This document shows, piece after piece, positions 6,778 to 15,074 of a DNA stretch of 15,303 nt (its first letter is position 1; each line of letters opens with the position of its first letter). The DNA comes from Proteobacteria bacterium UBA1278 (GTDB taxonomy: Bacteria; Pseudomonadota; Gammaproteobacteria; Comchoanobacterales; Comchoanobacteraceae). Under the pieces are notes generated by a model, which saw only the letters and a program-made list of their open reading frames with translations, did no database searches and had not been told where the DNA came from. The stretch is from assembly GCA_002308435.1 (NCBI GenBank), contig DBUY01000072.1, forward strand, positions 1 through 15,303, in the 5' to 3' direction. The position numbers were made by a program, and so were the translations under genes.

Positions 6778-7671
6778 CTCATGGACTATGGTGCCATGAT
6801 TTACCCAATTGTTTTGCTTGGAATGATCGTTCTGTACAATCGTTTGACCAGCCAAAAAGCACCTGAACAATACGGTTTCCGGCAAGGGGTTGCGCCAAGT
6901 GTGGAAAAATCCGCTAAGGCTCAAGCTGAGGGTGAACAAGTCAAGCCCAATAGTCCCATCACCGCCACCACGGACGATGAGGAGGAATACGAGGACGATG
7001 ACGAGGTCAAAGAGCTAGACTATGAATCTGATGATTTCGAGCGTGGTTTTGGGATTCAACACGAAGATGACGAATGTGAAGACGAAATCACTGAAGTGGG
7101 TGATGAGCAATATCCGGATCCTGAAGAGGACCCTGAGCGTTATGATGCATACATCAATTCTAAGAAAACCCAAGAAAAAGAGACAGCAAAGGAAGACAAA
7201 GCAGCCAATCAGCCAAATCAACCACGCAAACCTGAAACCGATACAATTGATCCAATCATCATCATGTATTTAACACCGCAAACTGGCCAGAATTTTAAGG
7301 GCTATGAGCTGCTGCAAGCGTTGTCCAACTATGGCGTTTACCTGTCTGAGAAAAAACATTTTCAGCGTTTTGCCGATGACGATGGCAGCGGGGAGCTGTG
7401 GTTCCATGTTGCTTCAATGACTCATCCTGGCACATTTGAGATGGATGAGCCTGGTAAGCTAACTTGCAATGGCCTGGTTTTTATCCTTGAAACGGATAAA
7501 GTCCGCCAGCTCGGACAAGCTTACGAGACAATGCTAGAGACAGCCTCTGCATTAGCGGGTGATTTGCAGGGCCAACTACTGAATGATAAACAAGCACCGT
7601 TGGATGAGAATGTGATCCGAAAAAATAAATATTATATTGCCAAACACCAGGTCGCTGAAACAATGGCTTGA
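6748..7671 (+). CDS. zipA: Cell division protein ZipA
   Basis: ZipA is a bitopic inner-membrane protein that tethers FtsZ polymers to the membrane and stabilises the Z ring. I chose ATG 6748 because AGAGAGAAG lies at proper spacing; a TTG in frame sits just before it. Residues 14-31 form the single membrane helix (YGAMIYPIVLLGMIVLY). Residues 76-133 are an extremely acidic Asp/Glu linker, followed by a Lys/Gln/Pro stretch to 165. Residues 168-300 form the FtsZ-binding domain, with IIIMYLTPQTGQNFKGYELLQAL at its start, a GELWFHVASM strand and Met/Pro-rich turns. The acidic linker differs from the Pro/Gln-rich linker of E. coli. The position upstream of ligA is the classical gammaproteobacterial arrangement, here interrupted by an icmL-like gene. 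Confidence 0.92.
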   Translation: MDFKDYLMDFLMDYGAMIYPIVLLGMIVLYNRLTSQKAPEQYGFRQGVAPSVEKSAKAQAEGEQVKPNSPITATTDDEEEYEDDDEVKELDYESDDFERGFGIQHEDDECEDEITEVGDEQYPDPEEDPERYDAYINSKKTQEKETAKEDKAANQPNQPRKPETDTIDPIIIMYLTPQTGQNFKGYELLQALSNYGVYLSEKKHFQRFADDDGSGELWFHVASMTHPGTFEMDEPGKLTCNGLVFILETDKVRQLGQAYETMLETASALAGDLQGQLLNDKQAPLDENVIRKNKYYIAKHQVAETMA

Positions 7672-7851
7672 TCTGAACCTGATTTTAACAAGGCCAATCC
7701 TTACTTTGTAGGAGAGTCATCAACCAATCGCTAGGACTATTCATCACTGTGCTTTTCCGTTACTATGAACTGACTGAAAAATCAATCAACCACCCCACAG
7801 ATGAGCACAAAAACGTCCCAGCTACGCCAGTTACCATTCACAGGTGCATGC

Positions 7852-8856
7852 ATGGAGAGTAAATCAAGACAACAACGGTTTGCGTCGATACTCCTGAATT
7901 ATCTGTGTTATTTGAGCTGTTTTCTACAACCAGCATATGGATTTTTTGACGACCATATCCCGCCGCAAAAAATGGTCATGAGCCCTTATCGCCCCCCAGG
8001 AGCCAAGCAGACGCTGGCAACAAACACACACCAGACAGCAGCCGAAACAGCGCCTACTAACGAGACAGACATCGCTTCAGATCCTCTCGTCCCGGCGCTT
8101 CAAGCAAATCATGCAGCCATCGATACTCAAAAAGAAGCCTCAGAGGCGAAAGTAGAGCATATTCAGTCTAACCGGAGGAATCCTGCGTTAGACACCGTGC
8201 CAAATCCAGCGTCTAGCTACCCCCAACATCTCAATCATCTACCCAAACAGAAACCGACCAGCGAAGCAGCCGATCGGGTTGCGAACACCGAGATCGCCCC
8301 TTATCAAATCATCCCGGAGGTCGGACAAAAATCAGAAGTGTCTCAGGCACAAAAAGCGACTTTACCAAAGCTGTTACCAAAGCAACCAGGTCAACAAACC
8401 AAACAACAGTTTGCCTTTGATCGTGTGATGCGCTGGGCCAGTGAAGTTGGGGTAGCCATGCTGACCTATAGCGGTGATCATCTCAGCCGAGATCAAAAAA
8501 ATGTTGCACAATACTTTAGCCCGCAAGCGTGGCAGACAGTCGACCAAACATTATTTCAAGGAAAAAACAGCCCTTTTCGTAATCTTGCGGAAACACATGC
8601 GAACACGCGTGCAATTGCGGTAGACTGGCCAAAAGCGTTACACATGGATGTTACGGAGCAGGGAAAAATATGGTGGTTATCCGTGCCTTTGATGACCGAA
8701 GTGAAAACTGCAAAGAGCCGTCAACGCTATGCGTATCAGATTAAATTCGGCGTCTTACCAATTCATGAAGCCAACGAGGTACGGTTTCTTGTCAATGAGG
8801 TCGTGATCACATCCGTTAGTCCGCCATCTCGAGCCCCCAAACGAGGTCGACGATAA
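7852..8856 (+). CDS. IcmL/DotI-like periplasmic domain protein
   Basis: A 334-aa protein counted from ATG 7852. That start is preceded by AGGTG at 5 bases and leads straight into a signal sequence (ILLNYLCYLSCFLQPAYG, likely cleaved after AYG). An upstream in-frame ATG at 7801 has no ribosome binding site. Residues about 35-185 are a disordered linker rich in Gln, Pro, Ala and Thr. Residues about 188-322 resemble the IcmL/DotI family: RVMRWASEVGVAMLTYSG, then an aromatic YFSPQAWQTV segment, then GKIWWLSVPLMTEV and a final strand with VNEVVI. IcmL/DotI is an inner-membrane component of type IVB secretion with a periplasmic domain. Here the anchor appears to be a cleavable signal and no other dot/icm gene is in view, so it is probably a stand-alone paralogue. 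Its stop overlaps the ligA start (TAATG). Confidence 0.62.
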   Translation: MESKSRQQRFASILLNYLCYLSCFLQPAYGFFDDHIPPQKMVMSPYRPPGAKQTLATNTHQTAAETAPTNETDIASDPLVPALQANHAAIDTQKEASEAKVEHIQSNRRNPALDTVPNPASSYPQHLNHLPKQKPTSEAADRVANTEIAPYQIIPEVGQKSEVSQAQKATLPKLLPKQPGQQTKQQFAFDRVMRWASEVGVAMLTYSGDHLSRDQKNVAQYFSPQAWQTVDQTLFQGKNSPFRNLAETHANTRAIAVDWPKALHMDVTEQGKIWWLSVPLMTEVKTAKSRQRYAYQIKFGVLPIHEANEVRFLVNEVVITSVSPPSRAPKRGRR

Positions 8857-10862
8857 TGTCCAATGAACAAGACCAGATTGCCAGGTTGCGCACAGAAATC
8901 ACACGTATGGAGCACGCATACTGGGTGCTTAACGCGCCCATAGCATCAGATGATGACTACGATAAGGCAATGAATCAGCTCGTTGCACTCGAACAACAAT
9001 ATCCCCACTTGCAAGATCCATTATCGCCGACACAACGGTTTGGTGGACAAGCAGTTGCTGACGGGTTTCAAACAATTGCACACCGAGCGCCGATGCTCTC
9101 CTTGGACAATGCTTTTTCGGAGGAAGACGTTGCTGCTTTCTTGCTGCGTGCTGAAAAAGCGCTGGGTCGTGTGCCAGCGTTAATTGGGGAGCCCAAGCTA
9201 GATGGTCTAGCGATTAGCCTGCAGTATCAACACGGGCGACTGGTCTCTGCTGTAACCAGAGGAGATGGAGAATCTGGTGAGGATATCTCAGAAAACGCAA
9301 AAACCATCCGCTCAATACCGTTGCAGTTATTAGGCGACCAATACCCGGATTTTTTGGAGGTTCGGGGCGAAGTGTTAATGAAAAAACCGGATTTTGAGCA
9401 GCTCAACGCCACATTAGAAACTGCTGGTCAAAAAACCTTTGTGAATCCACGCAATGCAGCAGCAGGTAGTCTACGCCAGCACGACCCAGCAATCACGCGC
9501 ACAAGACCACTCAGTTTTTTTGCGTACGCCGCCTATACAACCGGAGAAAATCAACTGCCACAACAGCACGACCAAATCATGTCAAAATTGTCAGACTGGG
9601 GACTACCTGTTAATCCACACCGAAAAAGGCTCCCAGATCAAACGCATATCATGGAATTTATTGAGCAGATACGCGCACAGCGTGACACACTTCGCTATGA
9701 AATCGACGGTGTTGTCCTCAAAGTCGATGATCTTCTTGATCAAGCGACTCTTGGTGAAACAAGCCGAGCGCCCCGCTGGGCGATTGCCTATAAATTTCCA
9801 GCTCAAATTGCATTCACTCGAGTAAAAGCGCTAGACCATCAAGTTGGGCGCACTGGCCAGATCACACCCGTTGCAATCCTTGAGCCAGTCTTCGTAGGCG
9901 GCGTCACAGTTCAACATGTGACACTACATAATTATTCAGAATGTCTACGAAAAGATGTCAGAGTGGGTGATTGGGTCCATGTTCGACGTGCTGGTGATGT
10001 AATTCCTGAAATTGTGCGTGTGGATCTGACGCGGTCTACTGATCGCAGAGCACAAGCCGCTGTGCCGACGCATTGTCCAAGCTGCAACCGAGTTTTGGTA
10101 CGGGACGACGATTTAGTTGCACTACGTTGCCCTGGCGGTATTGATTGCCTCGCACAGTGTGTTGGTCGCATTTGGCATTTTGCCAGTCGTAAGGCAATGG
10201 GAATTGATGGACTGGGTGAGCGAATTATCGAGCAACTGGTAATGACCAAACAGATCAAGCGACTGGATTCGTTATATCAGCTCCAGCAACATCAACTGGT
10301 CAGTTTACCGCGTATGGGGGCGAAGTCTGCCGAAAACCTTCTACAAAGTATCGAGCAGTCAAAGGGAAAGCCCTGGCATCGTGTATTGTATGGACTGGGG
10401 ATTCGTGAAGTTGGCTTTAAGACGGCCCAAACACTTGCTGAGGCATTTCCAACCTGGCAAGCTTTGGCTGCGGCGGATTTGGAAACATTGTCTGAGGTAG
10501 AGGGTGTTGGACCAGTTATGGCAGAGTTTATCAGTCAGTATTTTCAAGACAGTGAGCACATACATCAGTTAGAATCACTAGAGCAGCACCAAGTAATTGC
10601 CGCAAGTAAACCAAAACAGACTGGGATACTCACTGGTGAGCGCTATGTGATTACTGGAAAGTTCCGACTCAGTCGTGAGGAAATTAAGACAATCCTCGAG
10701 GAAAATGGGGCACAAGTTGGTGACTCGGTGAGTCAGAAAACAACGGGCTTAATTGTTGGAGATGCGGCCGGAAGTAAATTGAAAAAAGCGCAAAAACTCG
10801 GCGTGGCTTGTATTACGCTGGCAGAGATTGAACAGCGATTAGAGCAACAGGCACCAAATTAA
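8856..10862 (+). CDS. ligA: NAD-dependent DNA ligase
   Basis: LigA seals single-strand nicks during replication and repair using NAD+, and is usually essential. All domains of a 668-aa bacterial LigA are present. The NMN-binding domain Ia spans about 1-65. The adenylation domain has the catalytic K114 in EPKLDG and the motif TRGDGESGED (134-143). The OB fold includes TGQITPVAILEPV (333-345). The zinc finger uses C407, C410, C425 and C431. Helix-hairpin-helix repeats span about 445-585, including the MGAKSAENLL and EGVGPVMAEF hairpins. The BRCT domain from about 590 includes GERYVITGKF and a TTGLIVGD loop. The ATG overlaps the stop of the upstream icmL-like gene by one base, so translation is probably coupled. 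The convergent SDR gene begins 29 bases after its stop, with no clear terminator between. Confidence 0.97.
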   Translation: MSNEQDQIARLRTEITRMEHAYWVLNAPIASDDDYDKAMNQLVALEQQYPHLQDPLSPTQRFGGQAVADGFQTIAHRAPMLSLDNAFSEEDVAAFLLRAEKALGRVPALIGEPKLDGLAISLQYQHGRLVSAVTRGDGESGEDISENAKTIRSIPLQLLGDQYPDFLEVRGEVLMKKPDFEQLNATLETAGQKTFVNPRNAAAGSLRQHDPAITRTRPLSFFAYAAYTTGENQLPQQHDQIMSKLSDWGLPVNPHRKRLPDQTHIMEFIEQIRAQRDTLRYEIDGVVLKVDDLLDQATLGETSRAPRWAIAYKFPAQIAFTRVKALDHQVGRTGQITPVAILEPVFVGGVTVQHVTLHNYSECLRKDVRVGDWVHVRRAGDVIPEIVRVDLTRSTDRRAQAAVPTHCPSCNRVLVRDDDLVALRCPGGIDCLAQCVGRIWHFASRKAMGIDGLGERIIEQLVMTKQIKRLDSLYQLQQHQLVSLPRMGAKSAENLLQSIEQSKGKPWHRVLYGLGIREVGFKTAQTLAEAFPTWQALAAADLETLSEVEGVGPVMAEFISQYFQDSEHIHQLESLEQHQVIAASKPKQTGILTGERYVITGKFRLSREEIKTILEENGAQVGDSVSQKTTGLIVGDAAGSKLKKAQKLGVACITLAEIEQRLEQQAPN

Positions 10863-10891
10863 CCGGAAGCTGATGGGCGCATTTGAAATTA

Positions 10892-11761
10892 TCAGGATTG
10901 CGAATCGGGCGGAGGGACGATGCCTTTTTCCTGTAAAATATGTTTAAACCCTTGTCGATAGTTTGCAAACTCAAATCGAAAACCGGTATGTAGCAAGCGT
11001 GCGTTATTGAGTTTTTTATTGGAGCGACCATCGTCCGGCTCAGGAGAGTCATCGTGTTTCATATCGGGTAATGCGATGCCCGTTGTCGCGCTCAACCAGG
11101 CAACTATCGTGTTGATTGGAGTGGGCTCGCAGTCGCTTGCGATGTAGATACGCTCATTATATTTAATCCGCATCATGTGGTAGAGCACGCGTGCGGCATC
11201 CAGTACGTGAATTCGATTGGAGAATTTCAAGCTATGACAAAGTTTGGCATTTTCATTATGCAGTGCATCTAACAAATAGTGTCGGTTTGGACCGTATAGA
11301 CCGCTAAAACGAACGACCATATGATTCAGGGGAGACTGTAATACCCGTTGCTCACCTGCCAAGATTAAACGAGCCAATGGATCCTTGCCGGCACAATCAG
11401 CGGTTTCATCTACCCATTCACCATGACTTTGCTCGAAAACGCGTGTACTTGAAACATAGATAAAGCGCGGTAGATGCGAACGCTGCTCTAGAATAGATAA
11501 GACATGATTCGCACCATGATCATAGACTTTTTGATAACTTTCAGTATCTCTAGCATCACTACTGGGACAATAGACCACAAAATCAATCTCTGGAAGATCC
11601 TGATCCTCCAAGTCCATAATATCTTTTTGGATTAACTGATCAATCAAGGTATGTTGGTGGGTGCGTTTGACACCGTAAACGGTATGGCCATCTGCTTTCA
11701 GCAGTTGACCGAGTAGTTGGCCAACATAGCCATAACCAACGATTAGTACACGAACAGACAT
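10892..11761 (-). CDS. NAD(P)-binding SDR-family protein, YeeZ-like
   Basis: A 289-aa extended-SDR protein with an N-terminal Rossmann motif GYGYVG (9-14) and an acidic or basic hairpin typical of cofactor binding at about 25-35. Further along are YVSSTRVFEQ (102-111), GEWVDE (114-119) and RFSGLYGPNR (151-160). The combination of a GYGYVG start, SSTxV and GEWVDE resembles the E. coli YeeZ (putative epimerase/dehydratase) group (family knowledge). The YxxxK catalytic pair of classical SDRs is not evident, as in that group, so it may be a non-catalytic or atypical oxidoreductase. The substrate is unknown. The gene is transcribed towards ligA. A TATACT hexamer (minus strand, 11794-11789) lies about 30 bases before the ATG and could be its -10. 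Confidence 0.75.
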   Translation of the reverse strand: MSVRVLIVGYGYVGQLLGQLLKADGHTVYGVKRTHQHTLIDQLIQKDIMDLEDQDLPEIDFVVYCPSSDARDTESYQKVYDHGANHVLSILEQRSHLPRFIYVSSTRVFEQSHGEWVDETADCAGKDPLARLILAGEQRVLQSPLNHMVVRFSGLYGPNRHYLLDALHNENAKLCHSLKFSNRIHVLDAARVLYHMMRIKYNERIYIASDCEPTPINTIVAWLSATTGIALPDMKHDDSPEPDDGRSNKKLNNARLLHTGFRFEFANYRQGFKHILQEKGIVPPPDSQS

Positions 11762-11932
11762 AATAAGATAGAATCACTGTATAAAATCAGTATAGACCCT
11801 TGACGGCGCTTGTGCACAGAATATTTTCATATCGTCAACGCTGATGATGCTTGTTGAAAAAAACCGATACAGATTTAAAAAAATCATATTGGTTGTCGAT
11901 TTCAGTGCTATAAGATGAGTGGAGATTGACAT

Positions 11933-12520
11933 ATGACCAGCCAACATTCAAAAAAACATGACCACAACCACGGCATGGCCAGTGATTTTAAGCGTATCAT
12001 CATGGCCGCTGGAGAAGATGTGAAGCGAGATGGTCTTATCGATACCCCAAAAAGAGCTGCCGAAGCATTTAAAGCACTGACAAGCGGTTATACCATGTCT
12101 ATTGAGGAAGTCCTAAATGATGCATTATTCGACTGTCAAAATAAAGATTTAGTCGTAGTAAAGTCAATTGAACTGTATTCATTGTGTGAACATCACTTAC
12201 TGCCATTTTTTGGTGAGTGCCACATTGGGTATTTACCCGGTCAGAAAGTCATTGGCTTGTCCAAAATGGGCAGGTTTGTCGATGTGTTTGCGCGCCGGCT
12301 GCAAGTGCAAGAGCGATTAACGCATGACATCATGCAATGTGTTGAAGCAGTCACTGGCGCCGAAGGTGTTGTCGTCATGATTGAGGCAAGACACTTATGC
12401 ATGATGATGCGCGGCGTTCAAAAACAGGGTTCTTCTACCGTCACAATGGCATCAACTGGCGCATTTCGTAATGATCAAGGGCTGCGCGCAGAGTTTGAGC
12501 GCATCGTCCGATCTGGCTGA
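11933..12520 (+). CDS. folE: GTP cyclohydrolase I
   Basis: FolE converts GTP to 7,8-dihydroneopterin triphosphate, the first step to tetrahydrofolate and, in many bacteria, to queuosine. The 195-aa length fits the short bacterial type. Zinc ligands are visible as C85 and H88 in SLCEHHLLPF and C156 in RHLCMMMRG. The segment IGLSKMGRFVDVFARRLQVQERLT (about 107-130) is the conserved catalytic core, and the C-terminal tail FRNDQGLRAEFERIV is typical. A short His/Lys-rich N-terminus (KKHDHNH, 7-13) is not part of the conserved fold. A good Shine-Dalgarno sequence (GGAG, 11921-11924) lies 8 bases before the ATG. The gene is divergent from the SDR gene (171-base gap) and converges on the Smr gene. 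Confidence 0.96.
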   Translation: MTSQHSKKHDHNHGMASDFKRIIMAAGEDVKRDGLIDTPKRAAEAFKALTSGYTMSIEEVLNDALFDCQNKDLVVVKSIELYSLCEHHLLPFFGECHIGYLPGQKVIGLSKMGRFVDVFARRLQVQERLTHDIMQCVEAVTGAEGVVVMIEARHLCMMMRGVQKQGSSTVTMASTGAFRNDQGLRAEFERIVRSG

Positions 12521-12521
12521 G

Positions 12522-13172
12522 TTAAGTTTTTTTTCGTAAATAGATATTAATTGCCCCAGTGCCCCCGTCTTTGGGTGCAGCACTTTGATAAGCCAGCACA
12601 AATGGACATCGTTTCAGGACAAATACACAAACCCCTTTCAGACGTGAGTGACCTTGTGTGTGGTGCCCAAAACCGCAAATCAGTCGACAACGTCGATCAT
12701 GCTCTAAATAAGCACGCAGTAAAAATGACTGGCAGGCTGCGTAAGCCGCTGGCGCGAAAAGATGATGTAGGTCCAATGTTTGATCAACAGGATATGGATC
12801 CGAAAATAGCTTTTTGAGCCGAGACGGGCTCATGCTTGAGTGCGCGTAAGACAGCGTCTCGACTCCAGGAATTGAATCGATTCGATCGGCATCGTAGGGT
12901 GGGTAGTGAGGTGTATTTGACATGTACAATTCGCCATCATCATCAACCGGTGACAATAATCGGACTGCATGATCTGGGCTAAAGAGTTGATCAATATGCT
13001 GCTCCCAGACGATCTGATCGTCATTACTTGCATTTTCAGGCGTTTTAGACGGTGGTGATTCACTCGGTTCATCGGATGGGGCTGTTTTTTTTCCAGAGGA
13101 TAATTGCCCATCCTTTTTTGGGCGAGAAGCACTTCGGGGCAAATTAGGCTTGTTGTCTTTGTTGATCGGCAT
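12522..13172 (-). CDS. Smr-domain protein (SmrA/SmrB-like endonuclease domain)
   Basis: A 216-aa protein. Residues 1-60 are a disordered Lys/Ser/Pro/Asp-rich extension, 60-125 a linker with conserved-looking SRLKKLFSDPYPVDQTLDL, and 130-213 the Smr domain. The domain shows the LDLH motif (133-136) and the strand-loop RLICGFGHHTQGHSRLKG (163-180). It ends with AYQSAAPKDGGTGAINIYLRK, the typical Smr finish. Smr domains nick DNA or RNA; in E. coli SmrB cuts mRNA at collided ribosomes (family knowledge). The usual [TH]GxG loop reads CGFG here. The stop is one base from the folE stop on the opposite strand, so both mRNAs must run into each other. No clear ribosome binding site precedes the ATG. 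Confidence 0.85.
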   Translation of the reverse strand: MPINKDNKPNLPRSASRPKKDGQLSSGKKTAPSDEPSESPPSKTPENASNDDQIVWEQHIDQLFSPDHAVRLLSPVDDDGELYMSNTPHYPPYDADRIDSIPGVETLSYAHSSMSPSRLKKLFSDPYPVDQTLDLHHLFAPAAYAACQSFLLRAYLEHDRRCRLICGFGHHTQGHSRLKGVCVFVLKRCPFVLAYQSAAPKDGGTGAINIYLRKKT

Positions 13173-13212
13173 AACACACAGTGCGTATCATGTGACGCAT
13201 AACTCATCATGT

Positions 13213-13231
13213 GTACATAGTATACAAATTT
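13213..13231. promoter_or_regulatory. Imperfect dyad upstream of the smr-like gene
   Basis: A near-palindrome of 19 bases (TGTGTACATAGTATACAAA, approximate position) lies about 40-60 bases before the Smr ATG. On the minus strand it contains a TATACT hexamer that could serve as a -10. The rest of the 249-base gap 13173-13421 contains no convincing gene. Confidence 0.2.
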
Positions 13232-13376
13232 GACGAGCTAAGGATAGCGTTTTAGCATCTTGTCGAGTGAGAAGTCTTGGTATCTTCATTAACCAGGAAA
13301 ACCAAGAGTATCATGAGTTAAGCGACAAGCACATGATCATGCATATGCGCCCAGATTCAGATTAACAGCGGGTTAG

Positions 13377-13400
13377 TATTTGAGATTGTTGCTTCAAATA
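13377..13400 (-). terminator. AT-rich inverted repeat after the usher-like gene
   Basis: TATTTGA and TCAAATA form a perfect 7-base stem with a 10-base loop, starting 22 bases beyond the usher-like stop codon. There is no T tract, and the stem is AT-rich, so any termination would be weak. Confidence 0.25.
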
Positions 13401-13421
13401 TTCCAAGTCAACCATCACTGA

Positions 13422-15074
13422 TTACGATGGCATAGGCGGGCTGATAAGCACATTACTGGGGTATAGCGTCTCAGCTGGCACGCTTGATTGCGGGCGATAA
13501 GCCCGCTGTGGGCGCATATGTAGTCCCTGTTGCTGGAGTTGTGCCGGTAAGCCCCAATAAAAGAAACGGCGTGGGGCATTTGGGTCAAACCACACTTCAT
13601 AGGGGGTCTCCACGGATCGAATCGGCGTCCAAATCGCACAACTCCCAGTACAGATCAGCCCCGTTTTTGCTTGTAGCGACCACGTCATAGATTGACCCTG
13701 GCGAGGTACAGTGCTTGTTACGCGCCAGTAGGCAAAATGATCACGCCACTGACCATCTACAGCCAGACGCTGCTGCTGTTGCCCCTGGCGTGCCTGATTC
13801 ACCACAGCCGCTTGTACACGGTGATTAGGTTTTAAGCGGTAGGTGGTTGCCACCGACTGTTGATCTGCAGTAGCACGTGCTTGCCAATCCACAGCGGGTG
13901 TTTTGCGCTGTCGTAGTGTCAGTCCAACGCTAAAATCAGGCGGTTTTTGCGCATGCCAGCGTGAAGACAGTATAACCGTTCGTTTCAACGTTGAATACGC
14001 CTGCTGATGCTTTATGACGGTCTGGAGCGCGTTTTTTGATGTGGTTTCAGTAAAATGTGTCGCAATATTTGCCATCCAGTCTTGATGTAGCCACTGTAGT
14101 TGGCTGTGTAAAACCCAGGGCAAGTCAGCAGTGTGATGTTTTGGGTAAGTCGTTGAGAGCACTTGCCATTGGCCTTTTGCACCGATTAAACCTTGGGCCA
14201 GTGCACCAACAGCCAGTTGATTGGGTTGATTAGTCGCATTTAACGCATGTTGCCATAGAACTTCAGGCTGAATAACGGCTTGGTGCACCGATAAGCGATG
14301 ATTGAGTCCCAGTGATAATTGCTGTCCTTGAAGATTCATGGTCGACTGTGTTGCCCCGAGCCTATGCACGCGTTGGTGCGAAAAATTCAGCAAAAGCCGA
14401 TGAGCGTGTGTGTCAATGGGTGGCAATCCATAAGTCCCTGTTGCTGCTTGATTGGTTGGAAAGCCAATCGAAAGCGTCGATGCACTTCTAGCTTGCAAGG
14501 TCACATCATTCACAACGAACTGATCATGACTGTCAGGGTCGCCATCGGTACTATCCGTTTGCACAGCAGCGGTATAGCGACCAGTGGGGAGCTCATCACT
14601 CATCAGGGTGTGGTGCCCACTGGCTAAGACAGATTGCTGCAGTGTGCCCAGCGTGTCAGAGACACTAACCAGTCCACGCTTGGATATGAGTAGTCCCAGC
14701 CATGGCCGCCAACGGGTAGCTGGACGCGGCTGTAAATGATGAGGGGTTGATGTTGCCGTCAAACCAAAAAAAGGTTGTCGTCTGGCAAGGACATGGCTTT
14801 GAAAGCGTCGGTTGTATCCGATATCAATCGCTACCGGAGCAGGGCGATAGTTGACCGTGAAGTGCTGCCAAACACAACGACTGGATTGACATTGCACATG
14901 ATAGTCAAGCTGCTGTGGACCACGGGTAAACAGGCCGCGTTGATTCAAAAAAAAGGCATGATCCGTCGCATAGCCACCATTCACTTGGACGGTCGCCATC
15001 TGTTGATAACTTAGCGGGGTACCCTGCGCACAGAGCGAGAACAGCAGTAATAGCAAAGTCAGGTATGCTCCCAT
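13422..15074 (-). CDS. Short CS1/TcfC-type usher-like outer-membrane protein
   Basis: I place the start at ATG 15074, because it begins a clean signal peptide (MGAYLTLLLLLFSLCAQG) giving 550 aa; the frame is open upstream to the window edge, with another ATG at 15197. After the signal come a Cys pair (VQCQSSRCVW, about 60-69) and an E-set/Ig-like segment at about 130-190 (LVSVSDTLGTLQQSVLASGH, then LPTGRYTAAVQTD). This recalls the plug/E-set region of CS1-type ushers (TcfC/CooC). From about 205 to 480 alternating polar/hydrophobic strands suggest a beta-barrel, and a second Cys pair (ICTGSC) precedes the end. Typical ushers exceed 750 aa, so this is short and may lack the usual C-terminal domains. 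No chaperone or pilin gene is visible. It may be an outer-membrane transport platform for surface structures; the family call is tentative. Confidence 0.5.
   Translation of the reverse strand: MGAYLTLLLLLFSLCAQGTPLSYQQMATVQVNGGYATDHAFFLNQRGLFTRGPQQLDYHVQCQSSRCVWQHFTVNYRPAPVAIDIGYNRRFQSHVLARRQPFFGLTATSTPHHLQPRPATRWRPWLGLLISKRGLVSVSDTLGTLQQSVLASGHHTLMSDELPTGRYTAAVQTDSTDGDPDSHDQFVVNDVTLQARSASTLSIGFPTNQAATGTYGLPPIDTHAHRLLLNFSHQRVHRLGATQSTMNLQGQQLSLGLNHRLSVHQAVIQPEVLWQHALNATNQPNQLAVGALAQGLIGAKGQWQVLSTTYPKHHTADLPWVLHSQLQWLHQDWMANIATHFTETTSKNALQTVIKHQQAYSTLKRTVILSSRWHAQKPPDFSVGLTLRQRKTPAVDWQARATADQQSVATTYRLKPNHRVQAAVVNQARQGQQQQRLAVDGQWRDHFAYWRVTSTVPRQGQSMTWSLQAKTGLICTGSCAIWTPIRSVETPYEVWFDPNAPRRFFYWGLPAQLQQQGLHMRPQRAYRPQSSVPAETLYPSNVLISPPMPS

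Noticed and set aside
6643..6939. A minus-strand open frame of 98 codons across the zipA start.
   Set aside because: It is antisense to the zipA membrane helix and linker; its hydrophobic stretches mirror the zipA codons, and no ribosome binding site precedes it.
7705..7862. An open frame after an AGGAGA sequence near 7710, running into the icmL-like start and ending at 7860-7862, resembling a leader peptide.
   Set aside because: There is no ATG, GTG or TTG at a suitable distance from the AGGAGA, and the reading looks random, so a leader gene is not supported.
9454..9825. A 123-codon plus-strand frame within ligA.
   Set aside because: It is an out-of-frame reading of the highly conserved LigA OB/adenylation region.
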